From NCBI GenBank assembly GCA_905160935.1, contig CAJHZI010000257.1, forward strand, positions 62,001 through 126,000: a DNA stretch of 64,000 nucleotides. The letters run 5' to 3'. Under the pieces are notes generated by a model, which was given only the letters and a program-made list of their open reading frames with translations, did not search any database and was not told where the DNA came from. Numbering within the stretch: the stretch's first letter is position 1; each line of letters starts with the position of its first letter. A program made the position numbers and the translations under genes. Below are positions 13,196 to 23,949 of this stretch, piece by piece. The DNA is from Enchytraeus crypticus (Eukaryota; Annelida; Clitellata; Enchytraeida; Enchytraeidae).

Positions 13196-15949
13196 CTGTA
13201 TATATATATACGTATGTGATGCTACTTGAAGAGTTTTGATCTAAAGAGGACCATTAACTAAGGCAGGATGATTTGAAAGAAAACAAGCTCAAAGGTGATA
13301 AGGAAGGAATCATAATAATCAAACTAAAAATGATTAAATTTAATATTTGTATGAAACAAAATAAGTGTATCATTAGTACACTTATTTTGGTTTTCATAAA
13401 AGTTTATATTAAACAATAAGAAACTATTAAACAATAATAATTATTGTTTAATTGACCCTGAATTCTAATTATGTGTGGATTAATAACTGAGACTAAATTA
13501 TATTATATTGGAGAAATAACTAATGTAATTATAGGAAGACAAACATTAATGCCAAAATCAAGAGAAATCTAGTTGTCTTTAGAAATTTGAAATATTATTA
13601 TCATCGCATAAATATGTAGACACAAAAGTACTGTGTGATATATTTACAAGTATAAATATTAAGAAAGTATATTATATAGTATGAGATTTACACAAATTCT
13701 AATACAACTAAATATAACTAGTACTATCCGAAGCAATTTTGATGAAGGCATCAGGCATATGTCAGTAGCTTTAGTTCTCTTATTGATGTTAGTGCGAGAG
13801 TGCGTGCTACTAACAGCTACTGCCTACTAGTCGTTAATGAGAGTTCTTCTATTCTACTCGAGTACAGTTCTGGAATATTCAAGAGTCTTAAACTCTAGAG
13901 ATTGCGAGCAACAGTAGCAGCAGCAGCAGCACAACCATAACAACAGCTGTAAAACAACAAAGCAACCACAACAACAGCAGCTCAACAAAAAAGCAACCAC
14001 AACCACAGCAGTGCAACAATAAAGCAACCACAATTACAGTTGTGCAAGAGTAGCCATACATCAACGGAAACACCGCAGTAAACACTGCTATATGCATGTA
14101 GTACCAGCAACAACAACAACAACAGCAACAACTACAGTAGGTTAGCAAACAAAAACATATGCAACTCTATAACAATTTCTGTAGTCACTATCAGCAACGA
14201 TCAATCAACTATGGACTGCACCGGCGTTCTATATATTGCTAGGAAGCATTGCTGTCACTATTCAGAATTTACAAATGTGGCTTCTGATCATGATCTTAAG
14301 CTCAAATCCAACGGTAGCATTCAGTACGTAATGAGAATCACTGCAGTAATATTGACTTAGTCTACTTGTAAAATCGACATAGGCCATTTTACATAGGCCC
14401 TAAGTCAGGTATTTGTTGCTGATTTCTGTACTTTTTAATTCGAAGAGAAACAAATTTTCTACATCTCAATAACCGGCGTAGTACCTAGAAAAATCAGCGA
14501 GAACGCTATAAATTTTAATATTCAATAAGTTAACTTTTAGATCACCATTTTAAAATTACAATACTACCAACCAGACCCTTGAACAACCAATACATTCACA
14601 TTATACACACGACTTTACAACAATACCAAATACATAGTTGCGCTGTCTAAAACAGTGCCAGTCCAATCGCAAGATAGAAAGCAGCAGTCCGGCGACTTTG
14701 CGACGTTTTAATGCATTCAGTAGTTTGTATGCTTCTGAGCGAGACTCGCCCAGTCAGACAACGAGGAGGGGATAGGAGGGGGAGGTGGGAGGAAATGCCC
14801 GACAGACGGCCGCCATCGCTCTACTACAGCTGGCATCATCCTATTTATTCCGCTATGACAGTGTGTCGAGAGGAAGGAGAGCCTGGAGCGAGGGTAGGAG
14901 TGAAGCCTTACAACGTGTTTCATCGATCCACACTCTCTCCTAGGAGAGTCCGTAAAAAGCCGGAGCCAAAAATACTGCTGCACTTCAGCAAGGTTATTCC
15001 TCTCGATTTGTGTTTCTGGCTCTTCATCAACGTTAATATGGTTCGTATATAGATCGAATTAATTATTGATAAACCGTTTGGAATGGTATCGTCAGTGATG
15101 ACTATCTAATCATAAAGTAACATAAATTAAACATACAGTTCTGTAGGTTCAGGGATCAACTCCTAGACTCGTCAATCACGGAAATTCTGTTTAAGAGATA
15201 AACTGAAGTTAAGTGTAACTTTAATCTTAAGGTTTTTAGACTTGCCATTTAAAAAACTTTTATGGAGAGAATACAATACAATATACCTTCAAGGAATGAA
15301 TCGAGCTTTTCCACAAATTTGGAGTAGGTCTTCGGCTCACCCTGTTCGAAGTGTATTAATGTGTGATCTGTGTCGACCATTGGTCGAAAGCCCATACCTG
15401 AAAAATCAATACAATAAATTAATCGTTCGATCATTAAGCCATAATAAACATTAAAAAATTAGTCAAAATGAAATTGATACAGAGTTTCAGCTTGTACAAT
15501 TGCAGAATTTTAATGCTGTGACCGGTTTACTACGGAATATCTATCAGTTTTTTATTATCAAAATATCAATAGATTATAAAAGAATTACCATCATTCCTAC
15601 GCAAGCTGTTAGGAAGAAATAGCCAAGAAATAACTTGCTGAAAACAATGAGTAATTACATGTACCTCTAGGACCATATTTGTATCAACCCAACGTCAAAA
15701 TAATAGCGTCATCATAGTATTATTTAATTCTAACATGTTTTCAGAGAATCGATTTTATTTTATTTTGCATTTTCCAGTGTTTAACCATTAGGGTAGTTTT
15801 TCTTAACGTGGAAATAGGCAAATTGCATGATTACACATGGTTTACGGTATTTAATAGCCTAGTACAAGTTATACTGATTCAAGACTTTTTCTATTCTAGT
15901 TCAGGATCTTTTATGATAGCCACTTTGATACTGCCTCTCTATTTGCCTA

Positions 15950-15991
<42 letters not shown>

Positions 15992-18900
15992 TAGCCTATA
16001 TATACATATATAGCCTATATATATACGTATATTATATCTAAATGGGTTTATGCCTAAGAGGTCAACTATTACACAACTTCTCCATTATTTTTATAGCCTA
16101 TCTGCTAGTTTAATTAACAGCAGTCAAGTTGACGCCGTCTATCTTAACTTCTCCAAGGCTTTTGATTCGATAAGCCATAATAAATTGATACATAAACTGC
16201 TAGCCTACTGTATGATCGGAAATTTAATAAAGTGACTTTTGTCCTTTTAAACTGGCAGGCTCCAGACAGTTAGAAAAGGAAGATGCTATTCGGACTGGTC
16301 TACCGTTGACAGAGGAGTTCCTCAAGGCAGTGTTCAGGGGCCAGTCCTATTCCTTAGTTATATTAATGACAAAAGCTCCGGTCGTCCTGAACTAAACTCC
16401 CTTTTCTTATTTGCTGATGATGCAAAGTGTTTCACCACAATAAACTGTCTTTCTGATTGCGAAACCTTTCAAAAGTCTCTTGATTCTCTCTCTCGTTTGT
16501 ATAACCGTTGGCTGCTTAGCCTTGCAGTAGAAAAGTGCCAAGTGATCTACTCTTTCCAAAAAATATAACATAATTTTTATTACAATCTTATTTCTGTAGC
16601 CATATCTAAATCAAAATACAGACCTATGAGTGAGGTTTACAAGCGATTTATCGTTTTGTAAATATATAAACGATAGGTATATATAATAAAGCAATAAAAA
16701 GGGCTTCAATAATACTGTATTGCTTATGTCCAGAAATCATGTGTTAATATTTAGAGCGTTCACAGTTTGTGTGCGTCTTATTCTCGACTAATGTTCTAAT
16801 CTATGGTCTCCATACAAAATATGTGATATTGTCCCGATAGAATCAATTCAGAAAAGATTCACTGAACGGTTAATAAGTGGTATGATAGGATTACAATATT
16901 CGGAGAGATTAAAAGGTTTGGCTTCCGAATCGTTACAGCAACGAAGGTTTAAATCTGACCTGTGCATGTATTATAAAATTATCACTGGATTAGTCGATTT
17001 ACCATTAGATGAGTTTTTGTTTTCAAAAATGAGGTGACAAGAAATAATAGCTAAAGTCTATGCATGAATAAATTTCATTTTAATGCTGAAATATATCATT
17101 TCCAAAAACCGTTGAATTGCATGTTGGAATTCCCTGCCCTCGAATGTTGTAAATGCTTCTTCCCTAGTCCCTTTTAAAAAGTGTCTGGAGGGTATTAATG
17201 TAAGCAAACACCTAAAGAGTTAAGGGATTGTTTTATATCATGCTTTTATCTTCTGTATTTTCTTTTTTCTGTCACAGAATCTAACTTCTAATTGTCGTAA
17301 GTATTTTAGTGCTTTTACTGTTTTTAATTTTGAAGTTTTATGTGCTAATTAAGTGCAGGACCTAAAGCAATATTTTAAAATATTTTTATAAAATAGTATA
17401 TAATATTTATATATATACTATACTATACATATATCAAAAAAAGTTTATATTAATTGGTTTTGGCATAAATAAATAACAGCTTAACAGTTTGACGCTTTAA
17501 AAATCGAGTTTGATAAGGCTTTATATCTAGCATTTTTGCGACGCAGAACATCCTAGTATCCACAACAGCAGAAGAGAAATTAGACCTGTCGTTTGAGGGA
17601 ATAATAAAAAACGAAAAAAATGTAAAAAAATCGATTAAAGAACATAATATGCATTTTAGTCGAATATCAGTAGTCAATATCATTTCATTAATTTCCTAAT
17701 AATGACTCGTACGCTGCGACCTTTAGAGCTTCGTTTAGTAACCAACTAAGTCTTTAACTTTATTACCTTGTAATTAAAGATTTGCAATGGTAAATACCTT
17801 GTAAGTGAATTCTTTATTTTACAAATTTTTGTCCTCAAACTAAGGTTCATTTATGTGAAATATGCAGTAAGTAAAAATAAGATTCAAAACTAGACCTAAA
17901 CTAGTGCACAAACTCATGCTCTTTATTTTTACTATTAAAGCTAAATTACATTCAATGCGATATCTTACTGTTTCACTAAAGTTCATACGTATACTAAATA
18001 CATGTATACATCAGTTTCATCAAATGGAACATTGTTTCTTACTAGTTTTCTCTCAAATTGTAACTATTCAGTTCATTCTATTAGACGAAAAACTTTTGGA
18101 AATACTTTTATATTTGATCTCTAGCACTGGCTAACGTAATATTTATTGAAGCTAAAATAGCTAAGGTCACATTTAACCTCAGTTTCATCCCTCGAGATGA
18201 TATCAATGACGGGAGAGTCAATTAAGGATTTGAACTCTGAACATATCGATTATCAGCCGGAAGTCCAGTGGGATACGGTCAGCCCGGTCAAATGAATTTA
18301 TTTATGAATTGGGCAGAAGCTACTCCGCTAATCTTTACACAGTATAAGTATTCCTATCGAATTATTATTAGTTTTTAATATTATTATATCACAGCTATAG
18401 AGCCATGGGCTTTGGGCTAAAAAATAAATAAAAAATAAAAATAAAAATTATTATTATTATTATTAATATCACTATTACTATTATTATAAATTGCCCTGGG
18501 CTGTAGAGGGCCCTGGGTTAAAAAATATTACTGTTATTGTTATTATTGTTTTGTTAATGTTATTATTAGTAGTATTGATATTATTGTTTTGTTAATGTTA
18601 TTATTAGTAGTATTGATATTATTGTTTTGTTAATGTTATTATTAGTAGTATTGATATTATTGTTTTGTTAATGTTATTATTAGTAGTATTGATATTATTA
18701 TTTTGTTAATGTTATTATTAGTAGTATTGTTATTATTGTTTTGTTAATGTTATTATTAGTAGTATTGTTATTATTATCATCATTATCATTATTATCATCA
18801 CCATCATCATCATCATCATCATTATTTTCATCATAATTAAATTTCCATCTTAAATCCATATTCTGTCCAGAGGCAGGCCCAATTCTACGCTACGTAATGC

Positions 18901-21900
18901 ATTTATGCAGCCACCCTAAGAACAATTCTACCGCAGGAGACTAACTGACCGTCAACTGGCCGATCATGGAGCTAGTCAAGGAATAAGAATCAAATTTAGT
19001 GGCGCAACTTGGACGAGTATCGAACGCTCTGCTCAGGGTAATAAAATCTAATCAACGATCGATTCGTTGGCCCTGCAAAAGGGAAAGCAACGATTTATGC
19101 AGAAAAATTCTTTTTAAAATTTTGGGCCGAAATCATAGACGCAAAAACGCTAGTGAAGGTATTCAGTGCGAAGATTTGCCCCAGCGAGCCTATCCCACCA
19201 GTAGAAAGACAAGCGCATAATACTGCAAGAAGTATTCAGCTTACAAAGTTCAACATTGAAACCTTACAAGATTCTAGTGATACATTGTATTTAGCAAAAA
19301 CGTCTCGCTCATTTTGTTGACTCCACTTCTGCTTTTTAACCCCTTCCAGTATTTTGTTTCTCAAGGAGGCTATGAACTGCACAAAGCACGTCAGTATAAA
19401 GAACAAGAGAGTGAACCATACTGAGAAAAATGTGGGCTAACGACAGATTATTATAGTACAATAAGAAAGTGGATAGGAAATTATATTGGTAAAAGTAATT
19501 AGAAATAAAAAATATCAATTTCATTGAAGAACAGCAATAAATCCTTTTTCGAAACTACAATTTTAATCAAAGATTTGACCTTAAGTTCTGAATAAATCAT
19601 TTTCTTAACTAAAGCTAAAAGCTAAAGACTAATTTAAAGTCAGTTTCCTGCCATTAAAGCGTAATAATTTGGGCTGAACAACAGATTTGAATCTTGCATC
19701 TACTGATCGTCAGTCGGGCAACATATCAATGTTACCGGCTCAGTTCAAAAACTCAATACGTTCTCAATGCTCAAATACTCAATTATCAAATCAAATACTC
19801 AAAACTCAATAGAAAAAATTCATCATCATCATCTTCCTTTAAATACTAATTTAGATAGAGTCGGAATGATAATAGATATTCACTTTTTAATTTGTTTTAG
19901 AAAATTTTGTAGCAATTTCTGGAGCCTAAGCGCTCACTAAACGCCCCTGACATCATCCTTGTATGAGGAAACCGACGTTAAGCCTTTATTATTATTATTA
20001 AGTAAAAAAGCTAATGTTAACGTCAGTTTCCTAACTGGAAAGCGATGTCAGTGTCGGGCGAGCCCAGGATTTGAATCCCGCACTTACTGATACGCGGTCG
20101 AGTATCTTACCGACACCTCCACTGGCTACAGCCAGTATGTTAAATACCACATATATAATATTTGTAATATTTATTTACTGTCTCAAATGGTCTAAGGTAC
20201 ATATTCCTACACAGTGGAGTATTATTATATTGCAACCACAGACCTCTTCACGAGCTCATCAAAACGTACTCTTTCCACCCACAAATCTGTCTGTCTATTA
20301 CTTTCAGCAGCATAGCCAGCAGATGTAATTAATATCAGCATCAATAGCAACGATACGATTAGTCATGGAAAGAAAGCAGTCTCGATGACTGGTTACCGGC
20401 AATTTCACTGCGTACCGGATTGCGGTTCCAGTTTGACCGGATTCCGGCACTTTTTGCAAATCCAGCTCCGGCTGATTTTGCCAAATCTGGCCGTATTTAT
20501 TACCGGATTTAGCAATCATTTTTAATATAAAAAAATTAAAAATTGATATTTCAAAATTTTCTGAAAATTTACCTCAAATAAGAAGAACATGATGATTATT
20601 TTATTAAGCATGCACAAGAACCTGAGTTGATGTTGTAATTGTGATGCTTTAATAGAGTATATATTGATAACTTAGTGATTCAATGAGTATTTGATCGAGG
20701 CAGATATGACTTCATGACGACGACTTGATGGAGCGTAAACTGATATCGAAATTAATTAACTGACTAAATAAGGATGACTGATTGAGCATAAACTGATAAC
20801 CTAGTTAATGATTAATGATGACGAATAGATTGAGCATATATTGTTCAATTATGATAGTTTTATTGAGCCTATGCATGACTATATGATGTTTGAACAACTT
20901 GATTGAACATATGCTTATAACCTAGTGAATGGTTCAATTATGATGATGATGGTTTTAGCAAACGTTGATGACTTAGTTAATAACTTAATGATGATGACGA
21001 CTTCCAACCGAAACTCATTATATGCGGGGTTCAGATCCTGGGCTCGCATGTCACTGATATGACTTTCAAGAGATGAAACTGACGTTATCATTGGCTTTAT
21101 ATAGTTTTTAATATTACAATTAAAACTAGGTCAAATCCGAATTCGGCTTCGGTTACCGCCGGATTTTTGTTTGAAATCCGGTTACGGTTCCGGCGGATTT
21201 GAAAAAATTACATGTAAGTTTAACGCATATGTTTATGCGAGCAGTATGATTATACATGATTATGCACGCAATTTTATTATATATGATCATACATGCAATT
21301 CAACGCTACATGATATATGAGAAAATATGAAAAACTACATATGAGAAACTAAATCATACCCGGATTCATTTTTATTAGGCTGTTCATTCTGGTCTGTGTT
21401 GGGACCCGGGAATCCAATGTGCAGAAAAATCCGGCCATCATAATGGAGAAAAACGCAGCCAAACAGGAATAGAATACTAAATAGAATAGTCCAATTTTTC
21501 CTGAAAAATCAATAAATTTACATCAATTAAGCGTATACTAATTAAATGGCAAGTAACTGGGCTGAGCGGTGTCTTGTTGGCATGTTGTTCGACAACGGAT
21601 CAGTTGGTACACTATTCAAACCCAGTGTTCTCTCCTTAACTGACCTACTATTAGAACTGGAAATTGCCGTTACACTTGTTTTTAGCATTTTAACGAAGCC
21701 ATTACCATCTTGGCTAAGTTTTGGATATCCTTTACAGTGGCGTCACCCAGTGTAGCTTCTAAGAAACTATCTAACGGACAAACCGCAAGCTGAACGTATC
21801 GAAAGCAGTAGTATTAAGCTACATTTTACCCATGTTGTGTCCGGGCTACTGAAGAGTAGACCAACCGTAAACTATCCGTGTCGCAAGAGGCAACCGAGGA

Positions 21901-23775
21901 AGAACTAAGGAAGACAAAGGGAGCCACCTCAGAAGCTATAGTATTCCTAAGCTATAGGTTACATTAAGAGGAGGATAAGGCATAGCTTTTCGTTAAGGGA
22001 TTAACTCGTTAATCCATGGAGTGCACTCAATGGAACACGAAAGCAGAATACGAGTAGAAATACGTACATAGGACCTGCCACTTGTCAGAATGCTTGATAG
22101 AGAAAGGAAAGGAGAGAGAGAGAGAGAGAAAGAAAACAATACATTAAGGTTTGGTGAAGACAAATTCTTTGTGATGGTATGAACATGTTGGATAACAACA
22201 GATCTACTATAGTAGGAATTTGAAACTTACTCTTGCCATAACACAAGAAGTTCAGCTACAATGGAAGAATCGCTATCACAACTGAACTGTGGATGAAGAT
22301 AAAATATTATGATGGTGTATAGTTTAGGTTGAATATTATAATTATTGTGAAAGTCATCTTGGTGCAACTAAAATGCTCTAATTAAAATCAACTACTTTAA
22401 AGTTCAGCTTTGTTAAAATACATCTGTCAACAATCGGCTCAATCAATATCGACCTTTTTAAAATAAGACATTTCAAAATTGTCTTCATTAATAACTGCTC
22501 CGACAAAATTCTATAACTGCTTCTTCAAAGAGGCTTTCTAAAAACGGTTTTGTCATATTCGGCTTTAAAAAACTCTTTGCTGAAGAAGATTTTAGCAAAT
22601 CGATTTTATATATTGCAGGTAACCAAACTATCTTTAAATTGTTTTCTTTGAGATGAAACGTGTGTTCTAATTCGTGTATATTTTTATTTTATTTTTAGTA
22701 TGGTTGATATAATGTTTTCAATTAATAGTCAATTTATCTCAATTAATCAAATGATCATCAGTTAATTACAATATGCAATAGCCTGGCAATAGCACTAATC
22801 AACTGATATGTAAATACTTTGAATTACTTGTCGCATAGTACTTATTCTAGCTCTCTAACATCCTTTTAAAAAGACTTTTCGATTTTAACGTAGGAAATTG
22901 TTTGATGTTAATTTAAAATATGATTTATTGTAGTTTTCAAGTTTCACCCCTCTTCTTAGTTACTCGTTCATCTGTCACATTTTATCAATTAATGTCATCT
23001 AATTTAACGCTTGATTTTACTAATCTCTATCCGAATTATATAAGTGCGTCCATGGCCTGAATTTTCCGCTCCCCCAAACTCTTCTGTATTTCTCATCTCT
23101 ATTTATTTTATCTGATGTTTTTAATGAGTGATGAGATAAATTAAGAAACAAGCAGATTAATAACAAAGCATAGATTACTAGTCGCTTAGATTAAAAATGC
23201 CAGAGAGATGGGGAAAATTCTTTGCCATTCATGAACACAATTTCGACATATAACCGGATGCAACCCTTGAAAACTTAATTCATAGAATGAGAAACAATAG
23301 ACACATTATATTATCTATATTTGTACAATAATTATCTTTTTAAATTTCGCTCATCACTGAACTGCGGCAGGTTCTGAGGAGCTTGAATTAGTGACGGTAG
23401 CTCGAATGTGTCGAGTCGTATATCTGGAGAATGAAGGCAAATATCAGTAGGAGTATGCACCTTGGACCAGCCAAGTAATTAATACATGTAGACGCGATAA
23501 GCTTCTGACCTCAACGTTAAGCACGTTATGAATCTTGCATTAAGAAGGGCAGAAAAAATTAAAAAAAGCTAAATAAACTAAAATAAACTAAACAAACTAA
23601 CTAGAAGTTAAAACATACCCCAGCTTGACCATGTCCGGCCGATAAATTCTCGTTTAGAAGAGTTCCACACAAATTCTTTGGTAGAATTAATTTTTCCTGC
23701 CCATTTTGACCCGTTTGATACGACATTATTCGGCTCATATTCTACCTCCGGTGTTTCTTTCGTTGCTGAATCCAT
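7806..23775 (-). CDS. ATP1B: Na+/K+-ATPase subunit beta (nervana-like), six coding exons
   Basis: Spliced CDS: 23775-23619, 21500-21360, 15397-15287, 11039-10870, 9547-9413, 8045-7806 (stop TAA). All junctions are GT-AG and phases match (1,1,1,0,0), giving 317 residues, the usual length for this family. The beta subunit is a single-pass type II membrane protein that escorts the alpha subunit to the plasma membrane and tunes K+ affinity. Seen: a short cytoplasmic N-terminus with [14 protein letters not shown], one membrane segment at about residues 54-78 with the family FYxxFY motif ([13 protein letters not shown]), and an extracellular domain with six cysteines (about 149, 160, 172, 186, 235, 292) expected to form three disulfides. 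The [13 protein letters not shown] and YYPYLNQP motifs are present; NCT and NVT are possible N-glycosylation sites. The protostome-type C-terminus suggests a nervana orthologue. An intron in the 5' UTR is possible (acceptor-like CAG at 23803-23801). Confidence 0.95.
8134..8310. repeat. TA-rich microsatellite with internal inverted symmetry
   Basis: Long TA tracts interrupted by TATTATA and TATGTATA, in ATP1B intron 5 about 90 bp from the exon 6 acceptor. The open frames through it are artefacts. Confidence 0.95.
8960..9085 (+). repeat. Dispersed repeat family F
   Basis: TCGTTTGGGTGGGTGAATCG, GTCCCTGATAT and GGAAACGGGAGTT followed by an ATT-rich tail. A close copy lies at 56146-56265, and tail pieces are at 19935-20000 and 58070-58125. 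Located in ATP1B intron 5. Confidence 0.7.
9413..9547 (-). CDS. ATP1B: ATP1B coding exon 5
   Basis: Exon of 135 bp, phase 0 both sides, starting VYDWKPTEL and ending TCDGE. It restores the family string KLNNVYDWKP with exon 4 and CDGE-TDAD with exon 6. The donor GTCTTA (9412) is weak. The acceptor (TTGCGCAG, 9550-9548) and the first bases of the exon belong to the minisatellite filling the upstream intron, which is unusual. Confidence 0.93.
9546..10325. repeat. AATACC-type minisatellite in ATP1B intron 4
   Basis: Degenerate tandem array of CAATACCAATACAAATACCTG-like units. The left part is organised as roughly 40-bp dimers and the right part as roughly 22-24-bp units. It starts at the acceptor of ATP1B exon 5. 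On the minus strand each unit carries TTGCGCAGGTAT or TTGCACAGGTAT. Confidence 0.93.
10378..10745. repeat. GC-rich 23-bp minisatellite in ATP1B intron 4
   Basis: About 16 copies of a 23-bp unit such as CAGCAGAGCACCCCACGTG plus CACC. It is far more GC-rich than its surroundings. As 23 is not a multiple of three and the units lack stops, long open frames arise on both strands; I regard them as non-coding. Confidence 0.94.
10870..11039 (-). CDS. ATP1B: ATP1B coding exon 4 (first two cysteine pairs)
   Basis: Acceptor TTTCAG before 11039 and donor GTTAGT from 10869; 170 bp, phase 1 in, 0 out. The split codon GAG joins it to exon 3 ([12 protein letters not shown]). It carries four of the six conserved cysteines (INC, EVC, EPC, GMPC) and the signature [17 protein letters not shown] second AG two bases further in would break the frame, so 11039 is preferred. 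Confidence 0.95.
11113..11525. repeat. Large inverted repeat in ATP1B intron 3
   Basis: Left arm about 11113-11302 and right arm about 11363-11525, with a TA microsatellite between. Shared blocks in inverted order include TAATTTAAGCTTGAATGATA, ATACATGGATATACACATAT, TTTGTGTGTATxACAAACAC and ACACACATAAATATACA. It would fold into a long hairpin whose base is about 85 nt upstream of the exon 4 acceptor. Confidence 0.9.
11531..11700. repeat. TA-rich microsatellites
   Basis: TA tracts at about 11531-11556 and 11628-11668 with TATGCATATAC-like interruptions. No coding signal. Confidence 0.9.
12424..12575 (-). repeat. tRNA-related SINE family B
   Basis: On the minus strand a tRNA-like B box, GGTTCAAATTC, is followed by TGGGCTCGCCCGTCACTGAC and a tail with GAGGAAACTGACGTTAA. 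Other copies: 18150-18290, 19618-19745, 20005-20145, 54133-54255 and 30785-30870 (minus); 21005-21115, 45250-45395 and 63408-63520 (plus). The neighbour at 12578-12690 is a related element in the opposite orientation. Confidence 0.8.
12578..12690 (+). repeat. tRNA-related SINE, opposite orientation
   Basis: Contains an A-box-like TAGCCCAATCGGTTAGG and a B-box-like AGGTTTAAATCC, in tRNA-like spacing. It is not a functional tRNA: the acceptor stem does not pair and the tail resembles family B. Confidence 0.65.
13070..13210. repeat. Compound TA / GA / CA microsatellite
   Basis: TA (13070-13111), GA (13120-13147), CA (13164-13183) and TA tracts in succession, in ATP1B intron 3. Confidence 0.93.
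13330..13452. repeat. Two adjacent perfect hairpins
   Basis: 13357-13389: 13-bp arms CAAAATAAGTGTA around a 7-nt loop, with imperfect pairing continuing outward. 13426-13452: 13-bp arms ATTAAACAATAAT around one base. Possibly the ends of a small inverted-repeat element in ATP1B intron 3. Confidence 0.8.
13905..14145. repeat. CAA/CAG-rich imperfect triplet repeats
   Basis: Several clusters of CAACAACAG and CAGCAGCAG units separated by 30-50 bp. Open frames through it are low-complexity. Intronic. Confidence 0.8.
14650..15000. promoter_or_regulatory. GC-rich island in ATP1B intron 3, function unknown
   Basis: Stands out from the AT-rich background: CCGGCGACTTTGCGACG, a polypurine run with several G-tracts near 14764-14795 and GACGGCCGCCATCGC. 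Could be an internal promoter or an alternative first exon; no protein family is recognised in either strand's open frame. Confidence 0.3.
15287..15397 (-). CDS. ATP1B: ATP1B coding exon 3 (membrane-proximal ectodomain)
   Basis: Acceptor TTTTTCAG before 15397 and donor GTATAT from 15286; 111 bp, phase 1 in and out. It encodes [20 protein letters not shown] and then a stretch ending KLDSFLE. This matches the PGLGFRP...FL block that follows the membrane segment in beta subunits. Confidence 0.94.
16041..17215 (+). pseudogene. Decayed non-LTR retrotransposon (reverse transcriptase to 3' end)
   Basis: The plus strand encodes [16 protein letters not shown], then [19 protein letters not shown]. After a stop/frameshift near 16235 it continues [28 protein letters not shown] (the catalytic AD-D motif, about 16409-16420) and [19 protein letters not shown] further degraded stretch reads [21 protein letters not shown] and [15 protein letters not shown], the usual post-RT region of CR1/jockey-like LINEs. 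Stops, frameshifts and the lack of the endonuclease part show it is dead and 5'-truncated. It is antisense within ATP1B intron 2. Confidence 0.88.
18150..18290 (-). repeat. SINE family B, diverged copy
   Basis: Shares CTAAGGTCACATTTAACCTC and AGGATTTGAACTC with the family at 12424-12575. Confidence 0.65.
18525..18785. repeat. 38-bp minisatellite
   Basis: About six copies of a unit containing TTGTTTTGTTAATGTTATTA and TTAGTAGTATTGATA, ending in an ATC/ATT triplet tract. In ATP1B intron 2. Confidence 0.9.
19618..19745 (-). repeat. SINE family B, diverged copy
   Basis: Shares the AAGTCAGTTTCCTG, AGATTTGAATCTTG and ATCGTCAGTCGG blocks in family order. Confidence 0.65.
19820..20000 (-). repeat. 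Dispersed repeat with GGAGCCTA-type end
   Basis: Has ATTTCTGGAGCCTAAGCGCTC and an opposite end with CATCATCATCTTCC. Related copies lie at 38805-38925 (minus) and 57780-57905 (plus). In 19935-20000 it grades into a family F tail. Confidence 0.65.
20005..20145 (-). repeat. SINE family B
   Basis: A close copy: TTAACGTCAGTTTCCTAAC, CGGGCGAGCCCAGGATTTGA and a CACTGGCTACAGCCAGT end. Confidence 0.8.
20395..21200. mobile_element. Possible decayed element with CCGGATT-rich ends
   Basis: Both flanks are rich in CCGGATT/AATCCGG blocks (20395-20515 and 21128-21200), partly in inverted order, in an otherwise AT-rich area. The interior (20640-21000) is a degenerate tandem array with TTGAGCATAAACTGATAACC-like units. 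No transposase frame. Class and boundaries are uncertain. Confidence 0.35.
21360..21500 (-). CDS. ATP1B: ATP1B coding exon 2 (transmembrane segment)
   Basis: Acceptor TTTTTCAG before 21500 and donor GTATGA from 21359. Phase 1 in and out; 46 whole codons. It reads [17 protein letters not shown] and continues through the single membrane helix to NSLIKMNP. The split glycines (GGA with exon 1, GGT with exon 3) restore the family order W-G-K-I-G and N-P-G-M-G. Confidence 0.95.
21825..22070 (+). repeat. Dispersed repeat family G, copy in ATP1B intron 1 flank
   Basis: Forward copy of the family at 5575-5860, starting around GTGTCCGGGCTACTGAAGAG. It lies between ATP1B exons 1 and 2. Confidence 0.7.
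22071..23618. other. ATP1B intron 1, remainder
   Basis: Apart from a short GA tract (22113-22130) I see nothing recognisable in this stretch. Confidence 0.6.
23619..23775 (-). CDS. ATP1B: ATP1B coding exon 1 (cytoplasmic N-terminus)
   Basis: ATG at 23775-23773, 52 codons plus one base, ending TGG G before the donor GTATGT (23618). It encodes the cytoplasmic tail, starting [10 protein letters not shown] and ending [10 protein letters not shown]. The [12 protein letters not shown] block is the conserved tail motif that directly precedes the membrane segment in Na+/K+-ATPase beta subunits. It is the first ATG after the acceptor-like CAG/GTTATC at 23803-23800, so an additional untranslated exon upstream is possible. 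Confidence 0.93.
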
Positions 23776-23949
23776 AGTAAATATTCCTATCTATGATAAC
23801 CTGCAAGTATTAAAATATCGTAACTACGAACATTTAGATTGGAGTATTTGAAACGTTAGCTTAAGGGCAGTCTAATATCTGATCTGTATTATGCAGGTCT
23901 TGTTAATATTCACCAGCCTGGAACCCTGATGCGGTCACACAGAGTCAGA

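Noticed and set aside
14711..15052. Plus-strand open frame of 113 residues, and a minus-strand one of 88
   Set aside because: No recognisable domain on either strand; open mainly because the island is GC-rich. Kept only as a possible regulatory island.
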